Origin: Symbiodinium natans
Lineage: Eukaryota > Sar > Dinophyceae > Suessiales > Symbiodiniaceae
DNA length: 64,000 nucleotides
Direction: 5' to 3'
NCBI GenBank assembly: GCA_905221605.1
Contig: CAJNDS010000641.1
Span: 1-64,000, forward strand
Numbering within the stretch: position 1 is the stretch's first letter; each line of letters starts with the position of its first letter. This document shows, in pieces, positions 23,137 through 35,300 of the stretch. The translations under genes were made by a program, and so were the position numbers. The notes under the pieces are model-generated. The model saw only the letters and a program-made list of their open reading frames with translations. It searched no databases and had not been told where the DNA came from.

Positions 23137-23341
23137 ATATATACCCATGGCAGAACCCGAAGCCACAAAGGAGGCTTTCTTGCAACTGCCACCAAGACTT
23201 AAGGCTTGGGAGGAACATGATAAGGAGCTAAAGCAGCACACAGCGCGGGCCTGACAGCAAGCGCACTCCGTGCTAGAGTCCCAGGGCTCAAGGCCTAGCA
23301 TCCTCGACATCGAAACTCGGAACTGTGCCAAGTGGAGCTCC

Positions 23342-23405
23342 TAAACCCTAAACCCTAACCCCGAACCCCTACCCTCTAAACCTTAAACCCCAAACCCTAA
23401 ACCCT
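23342..23405 (-). repeat. CCCTAAA-like array, degenerate
   Basis: Roughly eight imperfect copies including CCCTAAC, CCCCGAA and CCTTAAA. Confidence 0.8.
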
Positions 23406-24227
23406 ATGCTCTGCAAGGCGCTGGATGGGTGAGGACCATGCGATCACCGCACCTGGGCATTGCAGGGCTCTTGATGTTTAGTTTGGGGGGGGGAGGGGGG
23501 GGAAGTTTGAGGCTCGGAGTCCCTGAGCCCTAAAGTTCGGGGTTTAGGGTTCAGGCTTTCCGGGGGGGGGGGCGTGTTCGGGATGTCGGGGTTCACCCTT
23601 GAGAGGCTTCTGGGTTGTGTTAAATTGTGGGCCCTTTTGGGTTCTCTTTTCGGGGATATTCCTGAAGACCATAGTTTGAAGTGTCCAAAAAAGGGGGTGT
23701 CATGAGTTTAGCTCAGCCCCCATGTCCTGCTTCATTTGTGCAACCCAACACCTCTACAGCAAATCCTGGGCCTCAAAGGCGCAAGCCCCGAACACCCCAA
23801 AACCGAGGCCTTCAGACAGATGGCGCTCTACCTGGGGCGCCACGCTCCACGGGAACGAAGTTGGCATCATCCCCACGGAAGGTCTGCAGTGGGTTTGGTG
23901 ACAGGCTGGGGGTGGCCGGGACAAAGCTTTCAGAGCCGAAACCCCCAAGACCCGAGCCCTTCCCCACCCCACAACCCCCGCGAAGGCACCCGGTTCCCTA
24001 AACACGTGTGTTTGTTCCGCTGTGGGCGTCAGGCTACGCTGCACCTGTGCTGCGCGGGCCAATTTGCCAGCACAAGACCTTGAAAAAGTTCCCAAAGCCC
24101 AAAAATTTCCTAAGCCCCGGAAAGAACCTGAAATAACCTGAGCCAGGAGATACCCACATCCCGCGTCTGAAAAGCCGGAGCCATGAACCTGGGGGCCCAA
24201 ACTCTCTCAGGTGAGTTGGGGGAGGGC

Positions 24228-24288
24228 TTAAACCCTAAACCCTAAACCCTAAACCCCAAACCCCAAACCCTAAACCTAAACCTTGAAC
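24228..24288 (-). repeat. CCCTAAA array
   Basis: About eight heptamers with CCCCAAA variants, in the orientation opposite to the array that begins 85 bases to the right. Confidence 0.88.
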
Positions 24289-24371
24289 CAACCCCAAGAT
24301 CTAACCCCACCCACGCGGCCTTGACACACTGGGCTGGAGGCCCAACCGGTGTCCTTGGGGCACCTCCCAGG

Positions 24372-24566
24372 GGTTTAGGGTTTAGGGTTAACGGTTTAGG
24401 GTTTAGGGTTGAAGGTTTAGGGTTTAGGGTTTCGGGTTTCGGGTTTCGGGTTTCGGGTTTCGGGTTTAGGGTTTAGGGTTTAGGGTTTAGGGTTTAGGGT
24501 TTAGGGTTTAGGGTTTAGGGTTTAGGGTTTAGGGTTTAGGGTTTAGGGTTTAGGGTTTAGGGTGCT
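24372..24566 (+). repeat. TTTAGGG array with a TTTCGGG block
   Basis: Degenerate copies are followed by five consecutive TTTCGGG heptamers and then about thirteen perfect TTTAGGG heptamers. With the preceding CCCTAAA array it forms a head-to-head pair. Confidence 0.92.
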
Positions 24567-25802
24567 AGTGCCCTGCTGGCTTGTTCTGTTCGCGCACGTT
24601 GGCGCTGGCTCAGAGGATCGTTTCAGGTTTCTGTTGATCGCAGCGTAACACATATTAAGGCCTAAGATGCCACGACCAGGGTTGTCCCTCCAATGTTGGG
24701 GTTAGGGTTCACGCTTTGGGACTTGAGATTCTTGGGTGGTTTCGTGCATTGCTGCCGAATGAAAGAGCTGTCCCAAGACTCCCGACATCGAAAAGCTTTG
24801 CCCCTGATACTCTCGTCTCTCCCGCCGAAAGCGAGCCTCCCGATTCACTTGCATGAGTCTGCTCGGCAGTCCTAAGCACTTCGCAGGTGCATGCTTTTTT
24901 GGTTACCCCAACATCCCAGACGAATGCGGCTTAGCGTCTGAGGCTGTAGACCCTCGGCTGCCCAAGCATCGTCCGAGGGCCTCAGAACAAGCACCCTGCC
25001 CCGTCACATCCAGTAGGTTTGAGGGGTTGAGGGCCATGAGGTGGTTTTAGGCTGCAAGTCGGCGCAGGGTTCATCGGTTTACGGGCTTGGGGGCTTCAAA
25101 CTGTCCAAAAGCAAAAGGACATCCCACCCAGCAAGGGGGCCGGATCGCGCTCGGCGCAGGTCGCACTGGTGAACCCCTCTGGCTAGCAGGATCCTCGCAG
25201 TAGCAACAGGGCTGAAGTTGAGGGTTTGGGGTCTCCATGGCAAAAATGAAACAGTTCGCAAGTTCAGGGACGCGCTTTGCTGGGTCGAGATGCTGCATAA
25301 GACGATTGGGCCTTTGTGGAGGGGCCTTCATTTCACTTTCGGTCGTATCCTGGGCTCATGTCAGCCTTCAGGGAACTACGGAAAGTTCGCGGGGTTCGTG
25401 GCCTTTGTCGAAGCAATCTGCCTTTGCTGAGCTTGGTGGAAGGCTCTGGCCGTTTCGCCATTCTGTGCCGACTCTGTCAATGTGAAAAAAGCATGAGACC
25501 TGCAAGCTTGTATGTCATGTTCGGTTGTAGCCATTGTACTCAGATGCCGGACTCAACACTACCACTCTTTGGATCTCAACTACAGGACTACAGGCCACAG
25601 ATCTCAGGCCGGCTCTCTTGAGGCAGGATACCTCGGTGACCCAACAACATCCGGCCAGTTCTCAGAATGATGGTCCCTTTCTGGGTACCCTGCATGTTAG
25701 CGTCCACCTTTTCATGGTAACCTTAAAAGGGACCAGAATGTAGAGAAGTGACCATCTGACCCCCCCCGCTAGAATCCCCTTAGGAGGCCTCTTTCCACCC
25801 GC

Positions 25803-25976
25803 CCCTGAACCCTGAACCCTGAACCCTGAACCCTGAACCCTGAACCCTAAACCCTAAACCCTAAACCCTAAACCCTAAACCCTAAACCCTTAACCCTTAA
25901 ACCCTAAACCCTAAACCCTAAACCCTAAACCCTAAACCCTAAACCCTAAACCCTAAACCGAAACCCTAAACCCTCA
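25803..25976 (-). repeat. CCCTGAA array followed by CCCTAAA array
   Basis: Six identical CCCTGAA heptamers are followed by about eighteen CCCTAAA copies, with two CCCTTAA units in the middle. Confidence 0.92.
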
Positions 25977-26089
25977 TCGGACAGTCGGTCCTGGGCCGAC
26001 CCCGGATGGCTCTGTGGCTGGGTGCTGCTGGGCGTGGCCGTCTCCGGAACGGCCGACAGGGGGCCAGGATGGTGCACCTGTTGAAAGGG

Positions 26090-26250
26090 GTTTAGGCTTT
26101 AGGCTTTAGTAGGCTTTTGGGTTTAGGGTTTAGGGTTTAGGGTTTAGGGTTTAGGGTTTAGGGTTTAGGGTTTAGGCTTTAGGGTTGAGGGTTGAGGGTT
26201 TAGGGTTTAGGGTTTTTGGGGTTTAGGGTTTAGGGTTCAGGGCTCGGCTC
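26090..26250 (+). repeat. TTTAGGG array
   Basis: About fifteen copies, some altered to TTTAGGC and TTGAGGG, ending near 26,250. Confidence 0.9.
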
Positions 26251-26939
26251 TTGGGCGCAAAGACTTGCAGGCTTCGAGTCGGAACCCCACTGTGAACATC
26301 AGTACAACCACGAACCTAGGCCCACACTTCTGCCAAGACTTGTTGGCTTCAAGCGTTCGGAATCAAGGACAAAAGCTAGGGATGCTTCGGTGTGGCTGAG
26401 AGACAGCCATCCTGGAATGAACAGCGATAAGCCACGAATTGTTCTCAGGATGCCAGCTGGCATTGCTTGTAGCCCCATGACTCATGTTACGATACAGTGT
26501 ACACCGCTTGACACGTCCGAGTATCAGAAGCCCACCCTCAAACAAGGCAACGGTTCTTCGCTGTTGCTTCTAGACATGCATCCGTTGGCAAGATGCAAAG
26601 TATATGGTCCGTTCTCCAAAGTATCGTCCGGCCCCGGCCCCGGCCAACATGATTAATCTGGAAAAGAGCCCAATTCAATCTCAGCACAGCTCCAGACCCT
26701 CAAGCCTCAACCCCCCTGAAGCCTCAATCCCCAACACGCCCATCCACCCGAAAACCGAAACCTTGAAGCCCCAAACTCGCCAAGCCGCGTGGTCCTCCCA
26801 GTCGTCCCAAGGCTCCCGGGACTTTGCCGAAGTCTCCCAGGGCTCTTCCGGGGTTGGTTGCGAGGTCTCCCAGGAGGTCTCCCAGGGCTCCAAAGGCTCT
26901 GCAGGCGCAGGCTCTGCAGGCGTTTCCTGGCAGGGAGTT

Positions 26940-26980
26940 CAGGGTTGAGGGTTGAGGGTTTAGGGTTTAGGGTTTAGGGG
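26940..26980 (+). repeat. short TTGAGGG/TTTAGGG array
   Basis: Five heptamers, two TTGAGGG followed by three TTTAGGG, in unrelated surroundings. Confidence 0.85.
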
Positions 26981-28714
26981 GGGCTCGGGCCGGTCTTTGC
27001 GGGGTGGAAGATTCCTTTGGGTGACATGAGGACTTCGGGGGTAGAAACATATAAGCTGCTTCTGGGCTGAGGTGTTGGATTCGGGGACTCTGAGGTTCAT
27101 TTTTTTCTGCAAAAAAGAAGATGAAAAGCTTCCCAGTTCGACACCAGGATCGACCTGCTCGGGCGCCATGGTCCTCAGAAGCTTGTGGTGAAGGCCGATG
27201 ACTGCTGGAAGGATTGAGCGAGTTTGGGCTTCTGTCAATTTTTCCATTCCGGCGTGCGCCCGAGTCCACCCCCGAAGAACCATCAAAACAAAGCGGTGAG
27301 AGCCTCTGAACAAAAAAACAAAAGGTAAACCATAATAATACACAAAGGACCCTCAAAAAGACACATCCCGGGCCTGGCGGGGGGACTCATGTTGGCCGTC
27401 GTGCTCCAATCCCCAGGTGCAGGTGCAGCGGTCTGGAATGCACCGGCCTCTCTTCGAAATAGCTGTGCTGCATTTGATCAACGACGTGAACATGCTCGTG
27501 GAAACCCATGAACCACGCGTGCACAAGTTGAAATCACATTTCTGGTTGCGCCCTCTCGCTTCTCTTCTCGTCTCGCAATCTGGCCATCTTCTCCTAGCCC
27601 CCCCCCTCCAAGCCAGAGGCAAAACCTGGTAGTCTCGTCCCAAAACCCAGGGCTTCCCTTACCACGTCTGTCAGGGCTGCAGAGTTGCAGGTTAGGACTT
27701 GGGCTCTTAAGGTTCAGGGTTTCGGGCTTCGGCTGTGTGCCTGGTCGCGCACTGGGAAGCGGCAGTAGTGTGAAGACATGCCCCAACGGAGCCACATCAG
27801 AGCCAGCCCAAACCAAGCCAAAGCCATTCCAGACATGTCAATCATGTTTAAGGAACATTTGAAACGCTTTTGGAAACTTTGGACACTTGCAACTCTGGGG
27901 TCGTTTTGGGGGCACTTTTGGGATTAAGTCAGGACTTGTGCCAAACTTTCGGTAAACGCTTGGTGAACTGTCAGGGCACTTGAAACGGAATGCTTGGGGC
28001 ACTTTTTTGCGCTTGGTTCATTTGTGGATAATTAAGATCCTGGAATCCGCGGGTCACTTGGGACGCTGTGGTCTGGGCGCGAGGTCTTGAGATTGCCCCA
28101 TACCTCCCGCAACCTCAGACCCTCCCAAGCTCCTAGAAGCGTCAAGTGCCGCCCCCTTGTACAGCTCAACAGAGCCTCCCATGGTCTCGCGGAGGGCTCG
28201 ACTGCGCCCGCCTACCCAGCAGAGGCGAGGGGGGGGTGGGCGGTTTAGGAAGTTTTGGGTGTGTGCTCGCCCAAACAGAGCCTGGAACCCAAACGCCTCA
28301 TGCCATCTCAAACTCCCAGAAAGAAAAGCGAAACCTCCAACACCAAACCCTAAGCACCAGAACCCCGTCCAAAAAGAAGTCTCGAGCCTGCACCATGCCA
28401 CTCGGGTTCGGCCTGAGTGAGGGGCAACCCGATAAGCTCGGAACTTCCTACACGCTGGAACCCTGGGAAACCCTGAACTTGTAAGCCCCAAATTCTCAAC
28501 GAGAAGTCGACCGGAAAGATGCCGGGGAGATAACCTCAAAGTCCCAACCCCTTCGAATCCTCAGAACTTAGAACCCTAAACCCCATTTAGAGCAGAGAAC
28601 CCAAGAAACACCTTAGCCCGAGACCCCATAGAAAGGCTTGGGCGGAGGCGGCTGATCACCCCAGAAATCGGTCCAACCCCGTTGCGGGCCTGGAAGCTTC
28701 GAGGGCGGCTTGGG

Positions 28715-28870
28715 GTAGGGTTCAGGGTTTTAGGGTTAAAATAAGGCTTGGGGTTCAGGGTTTTGGGTTAGGGTTTTGGGTTTTGGGTTTTGGATTTTGG
28801 ATTTTGGGTTTCGCGTTTCGCGTTTCGCGTTTCGGGTTTAGGGTTTAGGGTTTAGGGTTTAGGTTTGGGG
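28715..28870 (+). repeat. degenerate TTTAGGG/TTTTGGG/TTTCGCG array
   Basis: Successive blocks of GGGTTTTGGG, TTTGGAT, TTTCGCG (three copies) and TTTAGGG (four copies) lie side by side. Confidence 0.85.
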
Positions 28871-29214
28871 GTAGGGGACGTAGTTATAAGTAGAGTTATA
28901 AAACCCCTCATTTGGGTTGCAAGGATCCTAACTTGTAAGTCCTTTAAAATAGTTGGTATAGTAGGGGGCCCCCTCCTTGTAAGGGATCAAGACTCGTACC
29001 CTCTAAGGTTGTACCCCTGAAGGTTCCCCTTGTCAGGAAGAATCGACTCTTTTTGGTGTTCTTAAGCACATAGTAGGTCATGGTGCCTGTAACGAGGGCA
29101 TAGACATAGGGCCCGACGTTATCTATCATTAGGTCCTCGAAACTCCCGAAAACCCTAAATTTCGGGGAGGGCTTAGGATCTCAGGGTTACTAGGACCCAG
29201 AGTAGATCCTTCCA

Positions 29215-29275
29215 GGGTTTTAGGGTTAAAATAGGGTTTAGGGTTCAGGGTTTTAGGTTGAAGGGTTCAGGGCGA
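29215..29275 (+). repeat. degenerate TTTAGGG-like tract
   Basis: Imperfect copies (TTTTAGGG, TTAAAATAGGG, TTCAGGG), similar in style to the tract at 28.7 kb. Confidence 0.7.
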
Positions 29276-30122
29276 TTGGAGGACGAAAGTCCGAGCCTTA
29301 GGCCTGGCGTCTGCGAATCGGGCGATACGGTGGAGATGCTTCAGGTCCCAAGATCCGAGGTCACTTTAGGTCAAGTAGAGGCTTTTGGGATGGGCGCAGG
29401 GACAAGAATCTCCACCCTGGTTTTCGTGTTTTGTGGACAGGGGCACCTTGCCCAGCAGTCTCTGCGGCTTGGTGCCAGGGAGGGCTAGCGAGACCTGCGA
29501 CGGAGTGCTTTCGAACCACAAGCTCAAGAACCTCAAACCACGGCAGGGGTGCCCGCGAAGCGTGAGTCTTGTCCCGTGAACGGGGGAAGTTTTTGCCCGC
29601 CCCGGCCAAGCTTGGGGGTTTGGGGGGGGGGGGGTGTCCGGGCGTTGGAGTTTAGAATTTTGAGATTTGGTCCCACGTATCTCATGTTCTCATCATATTT
29701 CTGCAGATCGCGACGTGAGCAGTGAACAGCGTAACAAATATGTCGCCCACGGATACTAGTAGTTTCAGTGTAGCAAAGCACCACAGCCTACTCCCCGCCT
29801 GTATCTCGCCCTGTGCTCTCCGCCAGTGGGGCTCGGATGTGTGATGGCCACGAGGCGCCTCGAAAAACCAAGATGCAGAACCCGCCCTGGGCACTTTGGG
29901 GCGGATCTGGGATCTCCCAACAACTGAAATCCAAAGCTGGCAGAAATCATGCAGTGAAAGTCTGCACAAGTTCTGAATCGCAAGATTAAATTCGAAAAGC
30001 GGCGATGGAGGGGGGGTGGCCTGTAGAGTGTCACCCTCAAGGTGAAGCAGCTTAGGGTCTAGAAGGTCAGGTCTAGGAGTGCCTTCTTGGCCAGGCCTGC
30101 TTCTTGGCCTGCGTTCCCTGTC

Positions 30123-30200
30123 TCCGACGGCTGCGACGGCTGCGACGGCTGCAACGGCTGCAACGGCTGCGACGGCTGCGACGGCTGCGACGGCTGCGGT
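30123..30200 (+). repeat. 9-bp minisatellite (CGACGGCTG)n
   Basis: About eight copies of a 9-bp unit CGACGGCTG with two internal copies reading CAACGGCTG. In one plus frame it would encode an Asp/Asn-Gly-Cys tripeptide run, and in another an Arg-Leu-rich run. I do not accept either as a gene, since the frames lack a domain on either side. Confidence 0.85.
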
Positions 30201-31599
30201 GCGCCTTCGGTTTCGGGAAGGAGGCCAAAGGAGGGTTTAAGCCCTATAGGCCCCAGACATACGGCATTACGGTACTGTATCTCGTATTGCTTTTATCGCC
30301 TTGGGGGTCGAGTCCTTCGAAGCTTACGAGCTGCATGGGACATTGGGCGAGTGCTGGCAGTGCTTGCGTGCTTTTTTGCGCCGTGCTCACGACGGCTGGG
30401 ATGGTGTCGATGCTGGGAGGGACCTTTGGGCGTAGCCAACTTCCATCCGATACAAACATGCCTCGAATCTTCTTGATCAGGAATCCGAGCTTTCACCGAC
30501 ACCAAAGAATTAACAAGCGAAATACCCTGACCCCCAAGACGCCGGCGAGCCTGCTGCGGGGGTCTCACTCGCAGCTGCGTCTCGATCTCAGCAGCAAAGC
30601 GGGGAGTTGGCTCTGTAGGCAACATGCCCAAAGCGACAACAAGCGCAGATCTCCAAGTAGATGCAACTTGAAGCAAAGAGATCCGAATAGTTGAAAAAGT
30701 CAGCGAACGCCAGCCCCGAAGTAGACGCAAACTGCTACGACCATCCAGAGGTTTTCCCGCCTGGTCCGGCTTGCAAAACGAAAAGCGAAACTTAACCCGG
30801 AATGTTTCTCAACTCAGCAGCAAGGGGGGAGGGAGTGTGAATACCACTCTCATGCCCTTTCGAAGCAGGTCTCCAAACCGAACTGAGCACAGACGGCAGT
30901 TGGCCAGTGACCGTGCCACGGATGACAGCGTACCACACCAAGATGGCGATCGCGATGATCGCCACTAGCACAACACAAAGTGATGTAAAGCAAATGATGC
31001 TGCATCTTTGCAGCCCCTGGTGCAGTCGCCTCCGCGTCAAACCTGTCTGATAGATTCTGTTCGAATCTTAAGCTTCCGAGAAGGCGAAAGGGAGGCACAC
31101 TCAGGTGTTGCCGCACTTCCTCTTGCTCTTTGGCCCTGCATTCCCAAAAAAAAGCACGTCCTCTTGCTCTCTGGTCCTGCATCCCTAACAAGGTTAGGGC
31201 CGGTGCCGGCCCACGCAAAACCCAAACCCAGCATTAAAAGAATGCAACGGTCTGGGCTTCACGCTGTTGGCGTATCCGATCTGCCGTCCATCTCGGATCC
31301 TGTGCTGGCTTTACAGCCGCAGGGTTCAGGCTTTCGAGTCATCGAGCCCGAAGCAAGGAATCATTGGAAATCCTGGTGAGTGAGCCCGAATTGAAGCTGA
31401 AGCTCCACACCTGCTGTGCCCTGGCACTGAAGGAAAGCCGAAGTCTGCGAGCCATGCCGCAAGCCAAACCAGAGGGATGAGGGCTTCGGGCTCTTGGGCC
31501 CACGGACACCAACACCGCAAGCTGCACGCGGCGCAGTCCTTTCAAACCAGTGCACTTCTGGAGCCGCAGGCCTCGGCCCAACGGCAGTTTAGAGTGAGG

Positions 31600-31639
31600 G
31601 TTTTGGCTTTAGAGGGTTTAGGGGCTTAGGGTTTAGGGT

Positions 31640-31720
<81 letters not shown>

Positions 31721-31735
31721 GGTTTAGGGTTGAGG
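31600..31735 (+). repeat. TTGAGGG array
   Basis: About thirteen uninterrupted TTGAGGG heptamers between single TTTAGGG copies, a further homogenised telomere-repeat variant. Confidence 0.92.
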
Positions 31736-31911
31736 GCTTCAGCTTTCAGCCGTGTTTCAGCCAACCAGGGGTCTTCCCCCTCAAAGCCCAAGGCAACCGG
31801 CTCTCTGGGCCCCCAAACGCTGCAGCAGGTGCCGCCTCCTGGGGCTGGGCCGCAGGGCGGCCTCGGCCTGATTCCGGGGCTTTGGGGCTTCGGGGCTTTG
31901 GGGGATCTTGG

Positions 31912-32195
31912 TGGTTTAGGGTTTAGGGTTTAGTTTTTAGTTTTTAGGGTGTAGGGTTTAGGGTTTAGGCCTCAGAGGGCTTTCGGCCTCAGAGTTCTTT
32001 TGGTAGAGTTTTTGTCAGCTACCGAGAAGACTGACGGCCCCAAGCAGTTGAGGGCGCCAAAAGATTAGGAGGGGCTTCAGGGGGGCGCAGGTTGTCCGGG
32101 CTTTAGGGGCTTGGGTGATAAAAAGACTTCGTGGGGTTTAGGGTTCGGGTTTTGGGTTTGGGGTATGGGGTTTGGTGTTTGGGGTTAAGGTTGCT
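31912..32195 (+). repeat. scattered TTTAGGG-like copies
   Basis: Short groups of TTTAGGG, TTTTTAG and TTTGGGG-type units at 31,912-31,975 and 32,130-32,190, marking the right edge of the repeat-rich region. Confidence 0.7.
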
Positions 32196-32257
32196 GTGCC
32201 TCTTGACACGAGCACGCGCGTGTGCACGTGCACGGAACACAAGGATATGCGCACCTG

Positions 32258-32313
32258 AAAACATCTATAAACATCTATAAACATCTAGAAACATCTATAG
32301 ACATCTAGAAACC
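32258..32313. repeat. AAACATCTAT/G short tandem repeat
   Basis: Five imperfect copies of a 10-11 base unit AAACATCTAT(A) at the left edge of the first 4.8-kb unit. The corresponding place in units 2 and 3 keeps only two degenerate copies. Confidence 0.7.
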
Positions 32314-35300
32314 AGGTCATAGGTTCCGGCCAGGCCTCGCAGAGATCGCTGATCTGCCAAGCCCACCTGCCAAGTTGAGCTGGAACAGAGGTTGGCCGGT
32401 TTAAGGTTCGGCATGCTTCGGCTTACTGTTTCATGTAGGCTTTCCAGGCTTAGGGCGCAACCCAAAAGCCTACAAATCAATCAAAGGAGACTTGTAGGCT
32501 GTAGCCTCCGGTGTGGCGTTCCTGCAAACTTCCAGCATGTTGAGGCTGAAAAGCTTAGGATTGCCAACGGTTGAAGTATACTAAGTATACCCCAAACTGT
32601 GGGGAGCCGCAACGCTACCTGCCAGCACTGCACGGTCCACCTCGAGTTTGGCATGACCCCTTAGAAACAGGCCTAACACCAATGCCCCCACCCTAAACCC
32701 ACAGCCGCAATCCCCTTCCCCGTTCCTGTCCGGCGACCGCGCCTCCATACCGGCACACAAAGCTCAGGAGACCTTTCTGCATTGGGACTTGCAGTCTCGG
32801 AGGCTACGCCCTCAACATGGCCTTATACTGCTGAAGCCCAGACTTGGAGTTTAGTTAGGGCTTAGGGTTCAGGGTTTGGCTTTAAGGGGTGATGGAGTTT
32901 TTTCAGCAACGTGGCACGCTTCAACACCTAAGGTTCCAAATTTTTTCAACCTGGGACCGACCTTTGCGAAGCTTACTGAAAACTGCAAGAGGGCCTGCCA
33001 TGCCAGCGCCATGGCTGAGAAGTTTAGTCTTCTTGCTGTGTCCAGTTGTGACGAGCTTCTTGTCTGGCTATACTGGGCAATCATGTGGCATGTCACATGC
33101 GATGAAGTTTGGCAAGCGCGCTGTCCTTTCCATTTCCACAGTCGCGAGGTGACGACTTGTTCCCGCTCTCCCATGCTACGCTTTGCCATGTTCGAGCAAA
33201 GCTGGCTACATCAAGCCAAACTTGATGGGAGCAACATGGCTATTCACGCAACAACTCCACTCGTGTCAGCACTGCCGTCTACAAAGACAGAATGTGAGCA
33301 AATGGAAATACAAACCTCTAAACGGCCGACAAGTCTGCACACAGGACGCCCGCCAAAAAGCTGCGTAGTCTTTGCAGTCAGACGAAACAAATCACGTGGA
33401 AACGAGTACTGTGACTCAGTGCCATTCGTGTTGAACGAGCACGCCAATGTCGATCACGAGTGACTGTCAACGCCGCCCTGACGCTCAGGACAAGCTTGCC
33501 TCCTCCTGGCTGATGCTTGCAAGCAAAAACACAATCAGAACACAATGAACCTCATTGCAAACAAGAAAATCTGAACAGACTAGCTTTCACATATAGACAG
33601 TATGTGTGGACTCCAAAGCAGAGGGGATGTGCTGCCGGCAGCGGCTAGGAGGCTGTTCCTCCCCACCGCGCTCTCATATTATGTGCTGTTCACATCGAAG
33701 CCTTCCACCGCACACTCAGACCCATCTGAGATGTCTGTCTCTTCCTCCTTGGCAAACCGCATTACTTGGTTACTGGAAACCTTCCCAAACTTGACCTGGT
33801 CACTGCAAAGCGTGCCCGCCTCCGCTGGCAATCCGCACAGCTCTCGGTAAACCTCAGAAAGGCAACACGGCAACACCAAAGCCCGGCAAAAGGATTTTGG
33901 GGAAGCTAAAGGATGGGGCTCTGAACAGCTTTAGTGGCTTTGAGGAGAAGCTGCAGCCCAAGGGCTCGCTTGTCCAACGCGGTGAACTCAGCAGGATCGA
34001 TTGCCTCCAGGAGTGCTTTTGCTCAGGTCAAGCCGATGAGACGCAGGCAGCAGCGCTCTCTATGGCTTCGCGCCATTTTCTACACGTGCGAGAGAAGAGA
34101 AGCCTTCTTGTACGCAGGGGGGAACCAGAACGCCTCCAGAACCTTGGAGGGCAGCGCTCCCAATCATTTATTGTCGACAGACAAGTGCCGTGTGCAACAA
34201 TTAGAGAACACTTTCGTAGGGACGCCACCGTATCCCAGCAGTCCAGCACGACGATGCAAAAGGCCGCTGGGGCCTCGGTCAATCGGTCCATGTTTAGTGC
34301 CACCACCAGGGAAACTGGATCCTGGGGCGCCAGCGTACTCAAACATGGCTAGTCGAAATCGCTTTGCTCCGAAACTCCGATCCTTCACCTTACTTATCTC
34401 TATTTCAGCCAGCTTGAGCAATGAAACGCCATTGAGCAGGAAGTTGGTTCAGGCTCACCTTGGCAAAAAATGCCGCGACGCATCCGCACAAAAAGTGTTT
34501 ACGCGCCATACGCCATCGTGCGACGGAGCAAGTGCAAGCTCCACATGCCAAACCTGCGACTCAATCGGTCGGCTGCTTGCCCAGGTCCCTGTGCTGGTGA
34601 AGCTTCGGAGAAAGTTTTCTAGCTTGTCAGGCACTGAGGGGGGATCGCGACCTGGCAAGTGCAAACTTAAAAATCTCAGGCCAAGGTGTGGCCGTAGCTA
34701 GCTTCAACAGGCGATTCAGCAGAACGCGTCGACTCAGGCGCGCGGTGGCTTCTAACCATTCTGACCTGCCAGCTCTAGGCTTTGTCACAACTCGGGCCAG
34801 ACGGGTGTTGAGGGGTGTTGATTGTGCAATCATTGGCAATCATCCAGTCCAGCCAACTACTCCTTTAGCTTCAGCATGTACAAGCATTGCTACAGCAACT
34901 TAGGGCCATCCAAGCAATCTGTGCTCTAGTGACGAATCGCTGGAATGCTCGTCTGATCTCCTTCGAAGCCCCGAAACCCCAGAAGCCCAAAAACCCACCT
35001 GGACGTCTCCCGGTGAAGCCTGCCGCGGGGTCCTCGCTTGCAGATGCGTCTCCATCCCTCTGGAGGGTTGGAGATTCGGTACAGCTTTATCCTGACCCTC
35101 GGCGAGGAAATCCATGCATTCCCGCTCCACAGAATAAAAACAATCTGTGCGGGATCCCTTCGGGCTTAGGCCTAGGGGCTTCTGGGACTTGTGAATCCGA
35201 CAGACTGAGCAGAACGCACGTGGCTCCAAGGCAGACTGGTCCTTTTGAAACAGCACGCTTCTGGTGCCGCAGGCCTTGGCAAAAAAGCTCTATGAGACCC

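Noticed and set aside
22664-23254. Open frames of Met-Tyr-Val-Cys or Tyr-Ile-His-Thr repeats
   Set aside because: They are pure translations of the CATA microsatellite.
25660-25745. Hairpin with TGGTCCCTTT and AAAGGGACCA ends, as a second MITE
   Set aside because: The ten-base ends are inverted, but the arms match poorly inside and the flanking GAATG repeats are not placed at equal distance from the ends.
5990-32195. True chromosome end
   Set aside because: The telomere-type arrays are short, in both orientations and surrounded by unrelated sequence on both sides, so they are interstitial.
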